Positions 9,101-13,458 of a DNA stretch of 15,319 nt are shown one piece after another (position 1 is the first letter of the stretch; each line of letters starts with the position of its first letter). Both the position numbers and the translations under genes were made by a program. This stretch comes from Gonium pectorale (Eukaryota; Chlorophyta; Chlorophyceae; Chlamydomonadales; Volvocaceae), in contig LSYV01000025.1 of NCBI GenBank assembly GCA_001584585.1, positions 340,829 to 356,147 of the forward strand. Reading direction: 5' to 3'. The notes beneath the pieces are model-generated. The model had not been told where the DNA came from and searched no databases. It saw nothing but the letters and a program-made list of their open reading frames with translations.

Positions 9101-12100
9101 CCGCGGCCCGACCCCTCCGCCCCGACTTCCTCTGCCATCCGCCAGGAGGGATACGCGCGCCTTCACTTCTTCGAGCACAGAAGTTGTAAAGGGAGGCCCG
9201 CCGCTCACGCCACGTCACAAATTGGAGCAAGCGCCGGCGCAGGCTCGTCGCTGCATGCAACTCTTGCCGAGGAGACGGCGGCGACGTTACTCGCCGTGCA
9301 TCCCGTACGGTACGACACAAGGGATCCGTCCGTACCTGGATCTGGAGCTCGGCGGGGTAGCACAGCGCTGCAGGGATCACGCAGCGAACATGTACGGGCC
9401 ATAGGTAGGATGGGGAGCACGGGCCGGCAGGCAGGCGTTACCTCCTCGGATGCATTGTGATGCGCGAGAGCACCCAACCAACAACGGGGTCATCCTTTCG
9501 GGCTTGCAAGCATCGTACAGGTTTAACACAGCTGTACTCCCAACAACGGTGCATCCACTACTGCTCACAGCCGTACATAAATGTTTACTACCCTTCCACA
9601 CAGCTACTACTCACGCATCACAAGCACACCCTTGATGCCCAGCAGCGTGCCACCGTTCTCGTCCGACTTCGATGCCGCCAGAAGGTCCACCCGCGGCGCG
9701 ATGTTGTAGTTACCCGACACAGCATTCACGAGCACTGCGTTTGACATCGTGAGCACGATCCCCGTGCCAAGCTGAACCTGCGGTCGCGATTGATCGCAGT
9801 CGGGCGGGGGGGGCATGGATTGATCGATTGCCGGTCGGTCGCTTGTTTGGGGCATTTGTTCGGTGAGTTGGGCCGATCACCCGATCGGTCGGTCGGCTGG
9901 CTCGGTGAGGCATAGGAGTCGGGCAGGATCAAGCGCGTGCGGACGGCGGGGGGCGGTTGGAGTTTGGCGGTTGGTTGGCTGGGGGTTGCGTGTGCAGTCA
10001 TGTGCCTCGTGGTGACTTGTGCGCATCGGCCTGTGCCTTGTCGCGGTACTGCGGGGCGCGGGCGGGAGGGGAGGCGCGGCCGAAAACGCTGAAATAATCG
10101 CTGAAAAAACGCTGAAATGAAATGAGCGCGCTCTCGGCAACACCCCGGCTCCCACCCCACCCCCCTTCAACAAGCCCGAGCTGCTCCACTGGAGGGCCCT
10201 ATGCACGCCACACAGGGAACACCATCTGCGGAGAAGACTTGACGCGCATCCTACCTTGCCCTGAAGATGGTTCGCATTAAACACGGGTCGGGGGCCCGCG
10301 ACTACGGGGGATCCGTCGTCCCCCAGCAGCGGCCCCGTCACGCCCTCGATGGTGAGGTTACGGGTAAGGCGGATGGGTTTATCGTACGGCTCCCAGTCGC
10401 TCTCCTGGAGCGTGATGTCGGCCGCCATGGTGGCGCGGGTCACTGCCGGATCGGCAAGGACGGCTGCCAGTTCTGCGAACACACGAGGGGGCAGCGAGCA
10501 CACAAGGAGGGCCAGCGCTGAAGGTCAGGTGGGAAACCCCGGAGAGACGTGGGGGAGCAGAGCGAGGAACGACACGGAGGTGCCACCGAGTCCCGGTGCA
10601 ACCGAGACCGACCCCGCCAACGGCCAAAAACTTGGAATACCGAGCCCTGCCGCGGCAATCGTGGCACGAGCCCAGCCCCAGCCCCGCCCTAGCCCGGCTC
10701 CGTACGGCCCCATCACGAACCCCCGCTCAAGAAGGCCTTCTCACCACGACCGGAGCGGATGGCCAGCTGAGCTCGCAGTGGCCGGCAAAGCAGGATTGAC
10801 AACGCAACAAGGAACCGCGTTGCCCCGCGAGGAGCCCAAGCCGCCATCCAATCGTCCGTTTGCCAAACTATGTCTCAGGCGCCATCCGTGCACAGGACGA
10901 CAGGCTTGGTCACGGACACTTCCCGTATCAGCCGGGGGGTGAATAATTCTTGTAAACCAAGCTTATTGAAAAGTCGATAGTCCATCAGTCCCCCAGGAAA
11001 GCATGGAAATGCTCGACGTTGTAGTTTTGCACGCACTAAAGGTTGTAATACATCGCACAATACGTACTGTACTGGTCATTGCGGGCAAGGGGTCACGTCC
11101 TCGTTCTCTCTGCTCCAAACCATGTTTCCCGTAGGTCCCGGAGCTAACACAGACGAGGGAGCAAACGGTGTACCACTATATTCATCTTATTTAGAGACGT
11201 AGAACATTGAGAGGCGTCATACGTGTTGGAGAACATGCTTCGTCACGGACGGCACGTACAGCCGGGTGGTAAATAATACTTGTATCAAAATATAAAAAAT
11301 AAGACATTCCACGTAGCAGCGCATGGAAACGTGCGAAATTGTTGTTTTGCACGGATTAAAGAATATATTACATCATACAGCTAAATAATCAGCACTGGGT
11401 ATTGTGGGTTAAGGGTTAGGTCCTCGTCCTCTCTGCACCAGACCATTGTTCCCGTAGGTCTCGGAGCGAACATAGAAGAGGGAGCAAGCGGTGTACTACT
11501 ACTGTCCCCTCATTCAAGGACATGAATTAAGATGAAAGCACCCAAATCCGTATGTGAACATACGGGCCGTACTTTGCCGTCGCAACCATGTATGACAACC
11601 GGGTCACCGATGTACTGATGGCTCCATTCCTGGATATGCCACGCCTGTGCTCGGAAGTACGCCTCTAGCTTAGCTCCCAGCAGGTCGTGAACATGCATGG
11701 AACGTTCGTGCGTAACGAGTGGGTTCATGGTTCTCAGTTGCACAACAGGCAACACACGGCGGATCGCGTGGGTTTACGAACATTTGGGGGCTTCGGCAGC
11801 AGGCTCACCGGCAGCACCCACACCCTGCATGGCTGTCTGCTGCTGTCAGTCTGTCTGTCTGCGCCCTTTCTCGCCTCTCCACGACACCCTGTTGCGCATA
11901 ATATCAATAATATAAAGCTCTCGCATGGTTGACAAGTTTGTGCTTTATCGGATACCCTCGGCGGGGTCCTTTTTCGCCAAGTTAGTCTGAACGATCTTGC
12001 AAATCATCATGGGGCTTGTAGTGTGGGCTACAGTGCGTGTTACAATGGGTATCACAACTTTATTTTTGTCTTTTAAAAATTACCTTAGATTTAAGTACGG

Positions 12101-13458
12101 ATTGGGTGCGTTTACCAAGTAATTGAGTAATGCAAAGCTGAAATTGCTCCCATGAAGAAGTAATCCCGAGTAATCGTAGATCATTAGTGCTACGGTGAAG
12201 GTAAGCCTTATCGTGTACACATTGCCCGTCACCTTAGGCAATAGTATACCTTTGCACATGGAAAAACCCGCTGCACGGTCGGTCGAGCCACACCAGGCGG
12301 GAGGAGCGTAATAAGCGCGCGGGCACCAGCTCCCCTGCTGCCCTGCTGCCCCGGCCCCCGATTGGGGGGCATAGGGGGTATGGCGGTGGTGGGCGGTGTA
12401 TAGGTACTTGGTATGCCAGGTTCCTCACCACAGCCCCATCCCCTTCATACACGCCTCGGTGCATGACGGGGCATATTACGGGGCTGGAGGGGGGGGGTAG
12501 CGGGCGGAGTGGCATGGGAGACGGCGGCGCGGGGCTGGAAAGCTGAAGATAGATACGGCGGGGCGGGAGGAAGAAAGAGGGTTAATCTAGAGTATTGATA
12601 GCGGGGCGTCGTATTTCTGACACTGAGGGGACGGGTAGAGCGATAGCACTTGGTTGGGGGTTGATTGCGTGCCAAGCCCTCCCTGCCGTGTCTGGCCCCT
12701 TTCCATCGTTGCCCCTTTGAAGGCCCATTCCGACTGTGCAGATCCTCACAAAATGAAAACGCTGCACACTCACAATCATCTGGAGGCGGGATGCGATGGG
12801 AGCTTGCCGGTTTGGGTTTTTTGTGCGGTCATGACGTACGGCAGCTGGGCGCGCTGCGTGGTGCAGGTTGGGTCTGGAAGGCAGCGCCAGCGGTGGTTGC
12901 GCGCGTAAGAGGTGCACATGGCCCTGTTGCCCAGCTGACGCCGGCTAGCCCTTCATTCTTGACGACCCGCTGCCCCGCTGGCTCCTCGCCAACCGCTGTG
13001 CGCACAACGGCATGCCAAATCGGGCCCGCAGGCTTCTCCAGCCACACGATACGATTGTGAGCGTGAAACTTTGCACACCCGGCGGAATGCGCCTAAAAAA
13101 CGGGGCAACGTGGGAATGGGGACGAATGAACACGGCAGGGAAAGTCTAGGTACGCAGGCCACGCACACGCAGGCAAAGCTGTTACAGCGAATGCCCGTTA
13201 TATCTACACTTGGTCAATCAATTGTTCACTCCTCGCCGCTCACCGCTCACCGCTCACCGCTGCGCTTTGTTTCACCAGCTGCATCAGCCCAGCCCCGGGT
13301 GAGGGCACCGCACCGGTACTGGTGAGTACAGAAAGAAAAACCCGGTAGCGGTGCCTGCGCGCGGGGGCTGCCCAAGGAGTGAGGCGACGAGCAGCCGCAA
13401 AGCCGGCACACAGTACATATGCAAGCAACAGCATCCGGGGGTTGCGGAGAGCCTCCAT
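94..13458 (-). CDS. Receptor-like TKL-type protein kinase, 17 exons, 3' end cut by window edge
   Basis: This is a single-pass membrane kinase reconstructed on the minus strand. The joined exons, in order, are 13458-13251, 10472-10255, 9777-9615, 9367-9336, 8642-8403, 7337-7221, 7159-6892, 6069-5784, 5567-5299, 4933-4164, 3837-3758, 3197-3146, 2897-2832, 2035-2017, 1059-1015, 774-719 and 191-94. Their summed length is 2987 nt, about 995 codons, and the frame stays open with matching phases at every junction. Approximate layout: signal peptide 1-25, ectodomain to 404, transmembrane helix 405-429, basic stop-transfer run 430-434, juxtamembrane low-complexity region to 704, kinase domain 705 to beyond 995. 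Kinase landmarks are the Gly-loop at 715, Lys735 (VAVK), a likely alpha-C Glu805, HRD at 878-880, Asn885, DFG at 902-904, APE at 928-930 and DVYSFG at 944-949. The HRDLKPxN and DVYSFGVLLWAMLSGKRPW signatures are typical of TKL kinases in volvocine algae. Substrate and ligand are unknown. Exon 1 and the start of the last exon are the weakest parts. Confidence 0.82.
192..718 (-). other. Intron 16 of the kinase gene
   Basis: A 527-nt interval between the exon 16 donor (gtacgccgg) and the exon 17 acceptor (tgtgtgcag). Long frames occur on both strands, but none shows a recognisable domain. They reflect GC-rich composition. I see no repeat array or RNA gene here. Confidence 0.6.
719..774 (-). CDS. 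Exon 16: subdomain IX (VYSFGVLLWAMLSGKRPWE)
   Basis: The acceptor is ctgcccccgcag; the donor is TGGGAG followed by gtacgccgg. The exon is 56 nt, entering with two bases and leaving in phase 0. It encodes VYSFGVLLWAMLSGKRPWE, the hydrophobic alpha-F helix and the start of the following loop, the standard TKL/plant-receptor-kinase signature. D(V)YSFG is made by joining with exon 15. Confidence 0.95.
1015..1059 (-). CDS. Exon 15: after APE (ELYAVDN...THKTD)
   Basis: The acceptor is cccccggcacag; the donor is AAGACGGACG followed by gtgggtcgg. The exon is 45 nt, completing Glu of APE and encoding LYAVDNNIVTHKTD. This corresponds to the segment between subdomains VIII and IX; the final Asp is the conserved structural Asp of DVYSFG. 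Phase is 1 in and 1 out. Confidence 0.93.
1211..1358. repeat. GGGTC pentamer microsatellite, about 29 copies
   Basis: A nearly perfect run of GGTCG/GGGTC units, with GGTCC variants only at the left end, inside intron 14. It keeps reading frames open on both strands (repeating Arg-Val-Gly-Ser-Gly or Asp-Pro-Thr-Arg-Pro), which is an artefact of the 5-nt unit lacking stops. The strand asymmetry (G-rich on +, C-rich on the transcribed gene's sense strand) is marked. Confidence 0.97.
1589..1859. repeat. 24-bp minisatellite, 11 full copies plus a partial
   Basis: Head-to-tail units beginning CCAGCCAACGGACC and ending CCCTGAAR, where R is the only variable site (G in four copies, A in seven). A 7-nt partial unit follows the eleventh copy. 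Because 24 is a multiple of three the array reads as PANGPALK on + and related repeats in other frames. It lies wholly within intron 14, so it is treated as non-coding. Confidence 0.96.
2017..2035 (-). CDS. Microexon 14 (19 nt): P+1 loop PEYMAPE
   Basis: A 19-nt exon between acceptor cacccgcccag and donor gtgagccag. It encodes PEYMAP plus the first base of the Glu codon. Joined to exon 13 (GT) and exon 15 (Glu-Leu-Tyr) it gives GT-PEYMAPE-LYAVDN, a textbook activation-segment end with the APE motif. Nothing else within the 1.77 kb between exons 13 and 15 supplies this essential motif, and the phases match on both sides (0 in, 1 out). Confidence 0.93.
2036..2831 (-). other. Intron 13 of the kinase gene
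   Basis: A 796-nt interval between exon 13 and microexon 14. It contains an AT-richer stretch around 2290-2450 with a direct repeat GTTGCTCTTGCTC (2410 and 2431) and a short satellite of CACTC and AGCCCAGCCA units around 2720-2765. No coding feature is supported. Confidence 0.65.
2832..2897 (-). CDS. Exon 13: DFG and activation segment
   Basis: The acceptor is gttcggccgcag; the donor is GGCACG followed by gtgagcggg. The exon has 22 whole codons, phase 0 at both ends. It encodes DFGLSRLRDTMAMWTENPEVGT. DFG binds Mg-ATP; the Thr/Met/Trp-containing segment up to EVGT is the activation loop, with candidate phosphorylated Thr residues. The junction KLS-DFGLSRL is canonical. Confidence 0.95.
3146..3197 (-). 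CDS. Exon 12: end of catalytic loop, Mg-binding Asn
   Basis: The acceptor is accccccccgcag; the donor is CTGTCG followed by gtgcgtgat. The exon is 52 nt. The first base completes a Gly codon, giving HRDLKP-G-NVLVN, then SPGTPHMVAKLS. Asn in NVLV is the conserved Mg-coordinating residue of subdomain VIb. The usual Gln/Ser/Glu before it is Gly here. The SPGTPH loop before AKLS is longer than the usual two-to-four-residue turn. Confidence 0.93.
3198..3757 (-). other. Intron 11 of the kinase gene
   Basis: A 560-nt interval between exons 11 and 12. On the gene strand the half nearest exon 12 (3198-3420) is strongly pyrimidine-rich with several C-runs, a long polypyrimidine tract leading to the exon 12 acceptor. 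No other feature is supported. Confidence 0.65.
3758..3837 (-). CDS. Exon 11: catalytic loop (HRDLKP)
   Basis: The acceptor is gtgtacggcag; the donor is AAGCCGGG followed by gtgagag. The exon is 80 nt, phase 0 in and phase 2 out. It encodes VVSIALDVAHGLEYLHP, then TVVHRDLKP, kinase subdomains VIa-VIb with the catalytic Asp in HRD. The LEE-VVSIALDVAHGLEYLH join with exon 10 is the usual TKL 'L..vl.IalDvA.GL.YLH' pattern and fixes the unusual donor of exon 10. Confidence 0.95.
3838..4163 (-). other. Intron 10, GC-AG type
   Basis: The 326-nt intron begins GCGAGTCGG directly after CTGGAGGAG and ends GTGTACGGCAG. Only the GC dinucleotide donor joins LIPLEE to VVSIALDVA in frame without extra residues. 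The rest of the donor (AG|GCGAGT) pairs well with U1, as known GC-AG introns tend to do. Confidence 0.75.
4164..4933 (-). CDS. Exon 10: kinase N-lobe (Gly-loop, VAVK, alpha-C) with N-terminal linker
   Basis: The acceptor is gttggctcgcag; the exon is 770 nt with phase 1 in and phase 0 out at an unusual GC donor. Residues about 601-704 are a Ser/Ala-rich linker (ASASSASSAAAAASSAAGG). The kinase domain starts FEVELLSTVLGKGGFGRVVEG, then RGQLVAVKLILDDSLG. A roughly 50-residue insert rich in Gly, Ser and Gln follows, then VEALRAEVEVLGRCAHPNII and LCLVMERMDTSLDKLIFG. The Gly-rich loop is GKGGFGRV, the ATP-positioning lysine is in VAVK, and the alpha-C glutamate is most likely the first Glu of AEVEVL. 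The exon ends LIPLEE. No stop or intron signal is seen in the insert, so it is taken as coding. Confidence 0.93.
4934..5298 (-). other. Intron 9 of the kinase gene with a 21-bp direct repeat
   Basis: A 365-nt interval between exons 9 and 10. It contains two identical 21-nt copies of a GCCGAGCGCC...CACCC unit at 5221-5241 and 5263-5283, separated by a GC-rich spacer with GCCGGCC palindromes. No coding feature is supported. Confidence 0.65.
5299..5567 (-). CDS. Exon 9: cytoplasmic juxtamembrane segment with poly-Thr tract
   Basis: The acceptor is gcctggcggcgcag; the donor is AGCGACG followed by gtgggtcgg. The exon is 269 nt; phases agree on both sides (phase 2 in, phase 1 out). It reads RDSKMRQRGSSARRGSG, then GDVRTVLLCDWHNPSPHGTG, LRVADSLNFGAS, a tract of Thr codons and ASHNGNQYMANSDG. 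The basic and Ser-rich start resembles a phosphorylatable juxtamembrane region. An acceptor 35 nt further upstream (gcccaagcag, exon start 5602) would add AVLDIVVAFAW but breaks the phase with exon 8. Confidence 0.78.
5354..5382. repeat. (GGT)n trinucleotide run encoding poly-Thr on the minus strand
   Basis: A pure GGT run of about eight units lies inside exon 9; on the gene strand it is (ACC)n and adds a run of Thr residues to the cytoplasmic juxtamembrane region. Length variation here would change the protein by whole residues without a frameshift. Confidence 0.9.
5784..6069 (-). CDS. Exon 8: second half of TM helix, basic stop-transfer and cytoplasmic linker
   Basis: The acceptor is catccgacgcag; the donor is CTGCCCGG followed by gtgagagcg. 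The exon is 286 nt, phase 1 in and phase 2 out. It opens with GVALAVVAAAVVFL followed by RRRRR, a classical inner membrane boundary with positive charges on the cytoplasmic side. The remainder is Gly/Ala/Ser-rich linker (AAAAGGKGDAAAPESAQLG and similar) ending DQRELLPG. Joined to exon 7 the hydrophobic segment is about 25 residues, long enough for one helix. Confidence 0.87.
6070..6891 (-). other. Intron 7, splitting the transmembrane helix
   Basis: An 822-nt interval between exons 7 and 8. It includes short tandem GCAGGCGTACG units (6240-6270), GGGGC runs and CGCCCGCC runs. A GGTTCGAACC palindrome at 6858-6867 resembles a tRNA T-loop but has no tRNA around it. No coding feature is supported. 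Confidence 0.7.
6892..7159 (-). CDS. Exon 7: Cys-rich juxtamembrane ectodomain and first half of the TM helix
   Basis: The acceptor is gcgtgtgcag; the donor is GGGGGAG followed by gtgagtggc. The exon is 268 nt, phase 0 in and phase 1 out. It encodes TNLNYAVNVVDSQYLCAEEL, then SYECTTTLGIVGCMTLRLNG with three cysteines probably disulfide-bonded outside the cell, then a Pro/Ala/Gly linker (APPPPPPRVAAAAPQP, QLGGGGGGG), and ends APMGAVLGGAVGG. The last residues form the outer half of the transmembrane segment that is completed by exon 8. Confidence 0.87.
7160..7220 (-). other. Intron 6, a 61-nt intron composed of GT repeat
   Basis: The intron starts gtacctgtgtg and ends gtgcgtgtgcag. On the gene strand it is two GT-dinucleotide runs around a short ttgaaaaggaaaacgg core. 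It is far shorter than the other introns of this gene (others run from about 216 to 2778 nt) and is essentially a microsatellite bounded by splice signals. Confidence 0.65.
7221..7337 (-). CDS. Ectodomain exon 6
   Basis: The acceptor ctgccttccag has a good pyrimidine tract, and the donor is CTGTGT followed by gtacctgtg. The exon is 117 nt, phase 0 at both ends, with no stop. It reads TAEPAVQESRPRADG, then GSASWRAAMQRELC, and runs into TNLNYAVNVVDSQYLC of exon 7. The continuous 'WRAAMQREL-C-TNLNYAVNVVDSQYLCAEEL' helix-then-strand region is the best support for the exon. The Arg-rich first half is less protein-like, so the upstream boundary is less secure. Confidence 0.66.
7338..8402 (-). other. 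Intron 5 of the kinase gene
   Basis: A 1065-nt interval between exons 5 and 6. It contains an alternating ACATATGTACATATGTACAT palindromic tract with further ATATAC units (8035-8080) and a cluster of GTACG motifs near the donor end. A short minus-strand frame near 7552-7610 (FVFNAIEKIY) looks protein-like but has no donor in the needed phase. Confidence 0.6.
8228..8404. repeat. Degenerate GTACG/CGTAC motif cluster
   Basis: More than ten CGTAC or GTACG pentamers, several as the self-complementary CGTACG, occur in about 175 bp next to the exon 5 donor. The strongest unit is of the form CGTACGAACGTAC (8316-8328 region and 8390-8402 region). The cluster may fold back on itself in RNA. Confidence 0.6.
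8403..8642 (-). CDS. Ectodomain exon 5
   Basis: The acceptor is tgcgttgtgcag; the donor is AAACGG followed by gtacgttcg. The exon has 80 whole codons, phase 0 at both ends. It encodes VALVPRPSWTPGEQSIRLMP, then NASDCVAVSHADVSLD, a Gly/Ser-rich stretch (GGGSGGGGGS) and VPYERRCWAQIAYMGDLAFMG. NAS is a potential N-glycosylation site, and the scattered cysteines fit an extracellular domain. The Gly/Ser stretch is a likely flexible loop encoded by GCC/CGG-type repeats. Confidence 0.85.
8643..9335 (-). other. Intron 4 of the kinase gene
   Basis: A 693-nt interval between microexon 4 and exon 5. A GAGGGATACGCGCG motif occurs twice (about 8797 and 9147). Otherwise only GC-rich non-repetitive sequence is seen, with no supported gene. 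Confidence 0.6.
9336..9367 (-). CDS. Ectodomain microexon 4 (32 nt)
   Basis: A 32-nt exon between acceptor gtgatccctgcag and donor gtacggacg. It contributes two bases of a split Pro codon and then LCYPAELQIQ, leaving in phase 0. Both neighbours fit: exon 3 leaves in phase 1 and exon 5 enters in phase 0, giving VLVMP-LCYPAELQIQ-VALVPRPSW. It is too short to be found by ORF length and is supported by phase agreement and splice sites only. Confidence 0.72.
9615..9777 (-). CDS. Ectodomain exon 3
   Basis: The acceptor is cgaccgcag before GTTCAGCTTGGC; the donor is ATGC followed by gtgagtag, a near-ideal 5' splice site. The exon is 163 nt, phase 0 in and phase 1 out. It reads VQLGTGIVLTMSNAVLVNAV, then SGNYNIAPRVDLLAASKS, then GTLLGIKGVLVM. 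The join LQGK-VQLGTGIVLTM with exon 2 gives alternating hydrophobic residues, as expected for beta-strand or beta-helix extracellular folds. No catalytic motif is visible; a ligand-binding or adhesive role is inference. Confidence 0.83.
9778..10254 (-). other. Intron 2 of the kinase gene
   Basis: A 477-nt interval between exons 2 and 3. It holds GATCGATTG/GGTCGGTCG short repeats around 9785-9900 and three copies of CGCTGAAA (TTTCAGCG on the gene strand) at 10088-10118. No coding feature is supported. Confidence 0.65.
10255..10472 (-). CDS. Ectodomain exon 2 (ELAAVLADPAV ... RNLTIEG)
   Basis: A pyrimidine-rich acceptor (...gtgtgttcgcag) precedes AACTGGCAG, and the exon ends CAGGGCAAG before gtaggatg. 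It encodes ELAAVLADPAV, then AADITLQ, then LTRNLTIEG, then GPRPVFNANHLQGK. This pattern, with an 'ELAxxLADPxV ... DITL ... RNxTIxG' order, recalls N-terminal extracellular regions of many large volvocine membrane kinases (recalled from knowledge of the family, not searched). NLT is a potential N-glycosylation site, which fits a secreted location. The exon is 218 nt, enters with two bases of a split codon and leaves in phase 0. Confidence 0.85.
10906..11510. repeat. Diverged tandem duplication, unit about 325-333 bp
   Basis: Two similar blocks start near 10906 and 11239. Shared landmarks in the same order are TCACGGAC, CAGCCGG then GTRAATAAT, CTTGTA, GCATGGAAA, GTTTTGCACG, TTAAAG or CTAAAG, CTCGT(T/C)CTCTCTGC, CCCGTAGGTC, GGAGC(T/G)AACA(C/T)AGA and GGAGCAA(A/G)CGGTGTA. 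The offset drifts from 333 to 323 bp, so small indels separate them. The unit is unassigned; a transposon end or a decayed duplicated gene segment are possible. Confidence 0.8.
11510..11755 (-). CDS. Unassigned open frame in the AT-richer block (possible exon or transposon remnant)
   Basis: A minus-strand frame of 81 codons with no clear ATG at its left limit (internal Met at MNPLVTHERSMHVHDL). It reads well as protein: VHDLLGAKLEAYFRAQAW, then HIQEWSHQYIGDPVVIHGCD, then GKVRPVCSHTDLGAF and ends HVLE-stop. Codon use is mixed rather than G/C-third as in the kinase exons, so its origin differs from the host gene. I do not recognise a family. It could be the last exon of a small gene, a transposable-element fragment, or chance. 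The duplicated block lies immediately downstream of its stop. Confidence 0.3.
   Translation of the reverse strand: MLPVVQLRTMNPLVTHERSMHVHDLLGAKLEAYFRAQAWHIQEWSHQYIGDPVVIHGCDGKVRPVCSHTDLGAFILIHVLE
11920..12250 (+). pseudogene. NUMT: mitochondrial small-subunit rRNA 3'-domain fragment
   Basis: The plus strand carries the order of universally conserved 16S-type blocks. Near 12003-12050, AAATCATCATGGGGCTT, GGGCTACA and TGTTACAATGG match 'AAGTCATCATGGCCCTT', 'GGGCTACACACGTGCTACAATGG'. Near 12143-12235, CATGAAGAAGTAATCCCGAG, TAATCGTAGATCATTAGTG, CTACGGTGAA and TGTACACATTGCCCGTCAC match the 'CATGAAGTCGGAATCGCTAGTAATCG...GGTGAA...TGTACACACCGCCCGTCAC' region. A GCATGGTTG near 11924 may mark the earlier 'GCATGGCTGTCGTCAG' block. 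The sequence is too divergent for a plastid 16S and lacks cytosolic 18S features, so a mitochondrial origin is inferred. The 3' terminal helices are missing. It lies in a GC-rich nuclear context, hence a nuclear insertion. Confidence 0.85.
13238..13259 (-). other. Triple tandem 5' splice donor (GTGAGCG x3)
   Basis: At the end of proposed exon 1 the gene strand reads GTGAGCG three times head to tail. Each copy is a strong donor, and the 7-nt spacing means the three give exon ends in phases 0, 1 and 2. Only the second (exon end 13251) continues the frame into exon 2. Confidence 0.6.
13251..13458 (-). CDS. Proposed exon 1: signal peptide and start of ectodomain
   Basis: From the ATG at 13458-13456 the frame gives a short basic n-region (MEALRNPR), a hydrophobic core (MLLLAYVLCAGFAA) and a small-residue cleavage region before RRLTPW, a good eukaryotic signal peptide. 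The frame stays open to a run of GTGAGCG donors. Using the second one (exon end 13251) leaves phase 1, which is what exon 2 at 10472 needs, and yields SAAVS-ELAAVLADP across the junction. An upstream in-frame ATG would place the hydrophobic stretch internally, so the 13458 start is preferred. The join to exon 2 across 2.8 kb is inferred from phase, strand and the otherwise missing signal peptide. This could instead be the start of a separate gene, or intermediate exons may exist. Confidence 0.48.

Larger units (their letters stand above)
10473..13250 (-). other. Proposed intron 1 (2.8 kb) with AT-richer inserted material
   Basis: This is the interval between the proposed signal-peptide exon and exon 2. 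Both flanks (10473-10880 and 12260-13250) are GC-rich like the rest of the gene; within the flanks I see nothing assignable. The centre (about 10880-12250) is clearly more AT-rich and contains the diverged tandem duplication, an unassigned frame and the mitochondrial rRNA-like segment listed separately. If exon 1 is wrong this is intergenic. Confidence 0.5.

Noticed and set aside
11920..12250. Plastid 16S or cytosolic 18S rRNA gene
   Set aside because: The core blocks are 16S-type, not 18S-type, and the variable parts and the CACATTGCCC variant are too divergent for a plastid gene. The 3' terminal helices are absent.
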